Of a stretch of DNA of 64,000 nt, positions 59,800 through 64,000 are shown piece after piece. Within the stretch, counting starts at the first letter, position 1. Every line of letters begins with the position of its first letter. This stretch comes from Dermanyssus gallinae (Eukaryota; Arthropoda; Arachnida; Mesostigmata; Dermanyssidae). Location of the stretch: positions 1,257,001-1,321,000 of the forward strand of contig QVRM01005925.1 in assembly GCA_003439945.1 (NCBI GenBank), read 5' to 3'. A program made the position numbers and the translations under genes. The notes under the pieces are model-generated. The model did no database searches, had not been told where the DNA came from, and saw nothing but the letters and a program-made list of their open reading frames with translations.

Positions 59800-61270
59800 C
59801 GTTAATTGACCTGTCGAATATACCATGCAAGGAAGAAGTGAGCCAGGCAAGTGAATGGCAGGTACTCGAGGACTGTGAATCCTTAAGCGGTCACAAATAT
59901 ATCCTGTTTAGAATAGAAATAAAGCAAATAAAATATCCCGCGGCGACCAGAGGAAGGCAATTGGTAAATTTGGAAAAACTACACCAGGACACTTGCAATG
60001 GGTGCAGATAATTTAATCAGATTAGTGACTGTTACTTGACCGGGATACTGACGCAGATTTGTACTACAGCAGGCAGTCGAAGTTTTGTTATGAGACCGTC
60101 TTCTCCGGACGGCAAATTTCACATAAGTTCAATAACTCTTTATTGAACATGAAATTTCCATTATTACATAAATTCAAACAATTATAACTATTCAGGTATA
60201 TTTGCAGAAAAGGCTATCGCCCGTGTCTGCCAAGTGCGATAGGAAAACAATGTTCTTCAAGAATGGTGGACGCCAGAGATTGCGGAGGCAAGCAGACTGT
60301 GATTTGCAGCCCGTAGAACTCACACAAGGATACGTGCGACGCTGACGCTTCGACGGTCTGAAAGAGCTCTTGGCGTATGAGCTCAAGCGACCAAAGCCTG
60401 CAAGCAGGCAAAATGCCAACCTAGACGGCTATTACGCATACGTAAAATAAGTATTTGGATGATATAATGTCAAAAACCCTTGAGGTATTGCGGCAAAGCA
60501 ACTGCAGGGTCACCCGAGACCGACGCAAGAAAAGTTAAGGTGGGCCATAGGTCTACTTTTCATGGAACGCCCACTCACACCGGCGGAAGAGCATAACCTA
60601 TTTGTACAGCGACCGGTTCCACAGCTACGGTGCAGGAGAGGCAAGTTGCGAGGCGCATACAGAAAGACAGAGCCCAGTTCCAGACGGTATCCACCAAAGG
60701 CTACTGAAGCTTTCGTGAAGAAAAAGCCGGATCTGACCTAGAAGACGGCGCATAGATTGCTGCTGGAAGAACGCTTTCAAACAGCTTGTAAGGGAGACGG
60801 GGTTATGCTAATAGAAAAGCCTGGTAAACCGGTGAGAGAACCCTCGGGATACTGGCCACCGTGCATAATAAGCATGGTCGGTAAAACTTTTGAAAATGCC
60901 CCACCGGCTGACAAGTAAGCTAAGAAAGAACGGCCGATTAACAAACTATACGGTTTCTGTAAGGAGCGGACCGCACTCTCAATTAAGATAATACTGCATG
61001 TTGCAGACAGAAAACGGCGAATGATACGGTGAAGCTAGGGGGTTGCCTACTGGCCGAATTGCTCGATGTCAAAAGTGGAGGGAGTTTAACTCCAGGGAGA
61101 TGGGAAGTGATACGACCTGCACTGGGTGCCAAGCGCACCTCAGAATACCTTAGGTGGCTAGTGGCTGACTATCTGAGCAACCGGACACTAGCGTAGGATA
61201 AAGGGGAAAGCCGGAACATAAATGCAAGAGTGGCATAGGGCTGCGTTTTGAGGCCAGTCCAGTATTATGT
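59800..61270 (+). pseudogene. R1/jockey-like LINE: endonuclease end to RT palm
   Basis: On + the end of the endonuclease is visible at about 59830-59925 (SEWQVLEDCESLSGHKYILF, normally LSDH), followed by a poorly conserved linker. Further on is the RT start: PVPDGIHQRLLKL near 60680-60715, VMLIEKPGKPVREPSGYW (60804-60857), ISMVGKTFE and GFCKERTALSIKIIL (60956-61000). Then come DYLSNRTL near 61170-61195 and ARVA*GCVLRPV near 61230-61260, the motif B region with one stop. Motif C is absent because the copy ends near 61270. Many frameshifts are present. It may be from the same family as the 54.5 kb and 43.4 kb pieces. Confidence 0.75.
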
Positions 61271-61733
61271 GTACAAAAAAAAGCGTGATGCCACCAGATT
61301 ATGTAGCCCACATTAATTTAAGCTCGACAACAAGGTTAAGCCTGAAAAGCACACACAACCTGGCTTGGCAAAAGATTCTTAGTGCATCGGTTTACAATTT
61401 GATGTTTTGGGTTAACTTAGCATCGCTCCGACGTAAATACAAGAGTCTTTGACGTGAGACGATTTTGCAGTAACTGCACAATCACTTCTTATTAGGGCCC
61501 GGCATGTGGAAGAAACTCAGTCCCAACATAAAACGTGTCGCCGGCAAAGCCAGCATGGCGCTGGTGGTCTCTGAATCAGCTTTTATGAGACGCATTTCTG
61601 TAAATTATCCAGCGCGATCTTATCCTTTTGAGTTGATACAACTTTATTAAAAAGTGATTATTCACGGTAAGGAGCCTGTAAAAAAATCTCGGTGCCGAGA
61701 AAATTTCCTGCACTAAGACCAGGTAAAACTTCG

Positions 61734-61770
<37 letters not shown>
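61270..61770. other. unassigned stretch ending in TA repeat
   Basis: One short open frame (61267-61452 +) of unknown nature, then a TA run at about 61736-61768 that abuts the Tc1-like element. Confidence 0.5.
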
Positions 61771-61771
<1 letters not shown>

Positions 61772-61772
61772 G

Positions 61773-63218
61773 TGTTGCAAAAAATTAGCATTTCATGTTT
61801 TTTGGTGATAATTTCGGCTTGGTTTATTTAAATAGCTTGCAATTTTAAGCGCATGATGTACATGACGAAACACGAGTATGGTGTTAAGTTCGTTGCAATC
61901 TCACAATCGGTTCATACAAAAATTAAAAAAGTGTAAAAAAACAGTGTTCCAAAATATTAGCAACAATAACGGCTTACGGCGTATTCGATTCTTAGCAGGG
62001 CTGTATGACTTATTTGATACTACATATTCTATTCTTGAAACGGGGTTTTCGTCCCTTCTTCTGAATCAAATCGTAAACTTGGTCTTTCATGGAGTTAATA
62101 AGCTGTTGTAAGTACGAAAATGGAATATTAATCTATGCTTGCTGGACAGCTTCTTTGAGGACCGACAAATTATCATATTGTCGACCATTTGCGGCTTCAC
62201 CAAATGTCCGCAAAGATTTTCGATGGGATCCAGGTCTGGACTTAATGCCGGCCAGTTAAAACGTGGCACTCCTTGTTCTTGAAAAAAGGCTATAGTATTA
62301 GCCGAGATATGAAACGTGGCGCTGTCTTGTTAAAAAACTGAACCACTACCGGCCACACGTTTCGAGAACCATTTAGGTTCCTTTTGTAAGTCGTGCCAAT
62401 AGTACTGACAGCCGTCAGGGCCATCGAGATTAAATTTCTTTTCATCCGAGAAGACGATGTTTTTTCACTCGTTATCCCCAGTTTAGTATCTATGCGAAAA
62501 TTCACGCCGTGCGACAATGTGCTTCGGTTGCAGTCGCGGCGTAAGCTTCCTTTTCGCGTATCACACGTTTTTGTCAGAACTTAACACTCGGTACACTGTG
62601 GATCGGTGCTTTGGCACTCCTAAAGTAGTCCTGATCCTGGAAGAAGACATTTGGTCATGAGTAGCCAACTGCTTTGCCGATCTCCAATAGTCAAAACTGG
62701 CTTACGCCCACTGTTAGATCTGCACCTTTGGTTCACTCCAGGGTGTAAGCACCTGCTGATGGTGCTCTTATGCCGTCCTAATCTGGCTGCTATAGCAGTT
62801 ACTGTATGACCGAGCTCAGTATATGCCTCAATTCTTGTCTTTTCGTTATCCGAGAGATCCTTTGTACGACCCATGGTTTAAACATACGCTTCGCCGTAGA
62901 ATATTTTGCAGCTATAGAACGATTGATTTAGCTAGACAATATTCCTGACATTTGATCTCCGGGATCGAATATCAGTTGTAGTATCGACTATTGTCTACAA
63001 ACAAGAGCTGTGTTGTTAGCATGTTATTGTTGCTAATATTTTGCAACACTGTTTTTTCACTCTTTTTTATTTTTTGTATAAACCAATTGTGAGATTGCAA
63101 CGAAATTATCACCATACTCGTGTTTCGTCATGTACATCATGCGCTTAATTTCAAGCCATTCAAATAAACCAAGCCGAAATTATAACCAAAAAACATGAGT
63201 TGCTCATTTTTTGCAACA
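61773..63218 (-). mobile_element. Tc1-like DNA transposon with IR/DR-type ends (decayed)
   Basis: Inverted repeats of about 200 bp run from 61773 to 61971 and from 63023 to 63218. Each begins TGTTGCAAAAAAT and ends, about 170 bp further in, with a second similar word (TGTT[G/C]CAAAATATTAGCAA). This is the inverted-repeat/direct-repeat arrangement known for several Tc1-like elements. TA borders the right end; the left end adjoins a TA microsatellite. The transposase gene between is on the - strand and is broken. Length about 1446 bp. Confidence 0.88.
62087..62874 (-). pseudogene. Tc1-like transposase, frameshifted and internally deleted
   Basis: The start Met 62874 (MGRTKDLSDNEKTRIEAYTE) leads into the first helix-turn-helix (VTAIAARLGRHKSTISRCL). 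After frameshifts the catalytic start is seen near 62455-62400 (SDEKKFNLDGPDGCQYYW) with the first Asp. Then comes PKWFSKRVAGSGSVF, which jumps straight to QDSATFHIS (the second Asp block, normally QQDNAPIHTS). About 60 residues between these are therefore missing. It continues QEQGVPRFNWPALSPDLDPI, with the last catalytic block SPDLDPIENLCG at about 62247-62212. All three acidic residues can be found, but the frame is not continuous. Confidence 0.85.
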
Positions 63219-63224
63219 TACTTT

Positions 63225-64000
63225 ATATATATGAAAAGTTTCGCTGCGCTAATACATGCAGATACTATTTTACGAGTATATATATATACATAGAGAGAGA
63301 CAGAGAGAGAGAAATAGTAACTCGAAGGCATACAAAAACTTTTTATACGTCAAACCTTACTAGGGTTTATGGTTGGACGTCAATATAGTTCTGCTAAGTC
63401 CGGTATGCCCAAAATACATAGGCGTCTAAACACATCAGATAAAGACATGCGACCTTCATTTATACTTGATTTTGTTTTAACAGATAGTCTCATATTCATA
63501 ATATCATATTTCATGTTTATATTCATATTACACATACATTTCGTCTGTATAATCACGACAACTGTAATCGGGGTTTTAATTATTATAGTAAATAGCACAC
63601 AGTATGATCAGTGGAGCAAAACTCGCAGCGTGGATTGTTGATATCAATTAAAAGACCACATGTATATATAACCTCCTTTTTGCTTACATTCGCTTCTTTG
63701 AAAAACGGTATGTTTACCTTTCAGGGCGCTGGTGATGTGCAATTGGGTTTAATTAAAACTTGACCGCTTTACGGATGATTTCGCTTGGACTAAATAAAGT
63801 ATGCATATAGGATATAGTGAAGCCAACGGTTGGCGATTTTGATTTCATGAGCCACATACAGATCCCGTGGCGGGACATCATAGAGCAACTTGATTAAGTC
63901 GCTTTTCTCTACCGCATTACGACAACGATTTTTTCTTAGAAATTTTCGTTCCTAAATAAAGCTACTTGCGAAGTAGAAATACTAATGCTTTAAATCGAAA
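63225..64000. other. unassigned stretch
   Basis: AT-rich. GA-rich short run (gagagagacagagagagag) near 63292-63312. The ORF 63369-63641 + is hydrophobic but unrecognised. Confidence 0.45.

Overview
The window looks like a piece of a repeat-rich animal nuclear genome, most likely an arthropod. The evidence is long AT-rich intergenic and intronic sequence, very abundant TA, ATT/AAT, CT and CAA/CAG microsatellites, intron-like splice junctions, and a dense graveyard of non-LTR retrotransposons (R2-like, R1/jockey-like, CR1/jockey-like), mariner and Tc1/Tc3-like DNA transposons and tRNA-derived SINE-like pieces. No operons, ribosome binding sites, CRISPR arrays or bacterial genes are present. A chelicerate (mite or tick) is a guess from the overall flavour and is not proven here.

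Layout. 0-8.3 kb: a decayed mariner (about 90-1140), fragments of a zinc-finger LINE and a LINE 3' end (3.0-4.5 kb), a 167-bp tandem duplication, and two putative exons of one unidentified host gene on the + strand (6599-6814 and 8125-8285). A second mariner relic on the - strand sits inside the intron between them. 8.3-18.8 kb: no recognisable protein; it is CpG-containing sequence rich in microsatellites and trinucleotide tracts that could be a long 3' UTR and then intergenic DNA. 18.8-28.5 kb: a mosaic of - strand LINE pieces (endonuclease, linker, RT, and a PHD-finger ORF1) broken by a + strand LINE fragment and a SINE-like piece. 28.8-35.2 kb: two same-strand copies of one R2-clade element. 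The second has an uninterrupted 839-codon RT plus restriction-like-endonuclease ORF set between two TA microsatellites. The first keeps the 5' zinc-finger/Myb region but has two internal deletions. 35-46 kb: LINE fragments, a third R2 3' tail, a third mariner relic and much unassigned DNA. 46.4-48.3 kb: a palindromic module inside TA repeats, then a nearly intact Tc3-like transposon with about 264-bp terminal inverted repeats. 50-61.3 kb: + strand RT fragments of three LINE families and a SINE-like sequence. 61.8-63.2 kb: a decayed Tc1-like element with about 200-bp inverted repeats.

How they relate. Almost every recognisable coding sequence is mobile DNA. The same families recur: mariner three times, R2-like three times, R1/jockey-like at least four times, and a Cys/His-tailed LINE three times. 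Only two sequences look young: the R2-like copy at 32.6-35.2 kb and the Tc3-like element at 46.7-48.3 kb. I found no convincing new multi-gene system. The most interesting features are the R2-clade element sitting outside rDNA in TA repeats, the in-frame RT-endonuclease deletion fusion in its sister copy, and the palindromic module at 46.48-46.63 kb.
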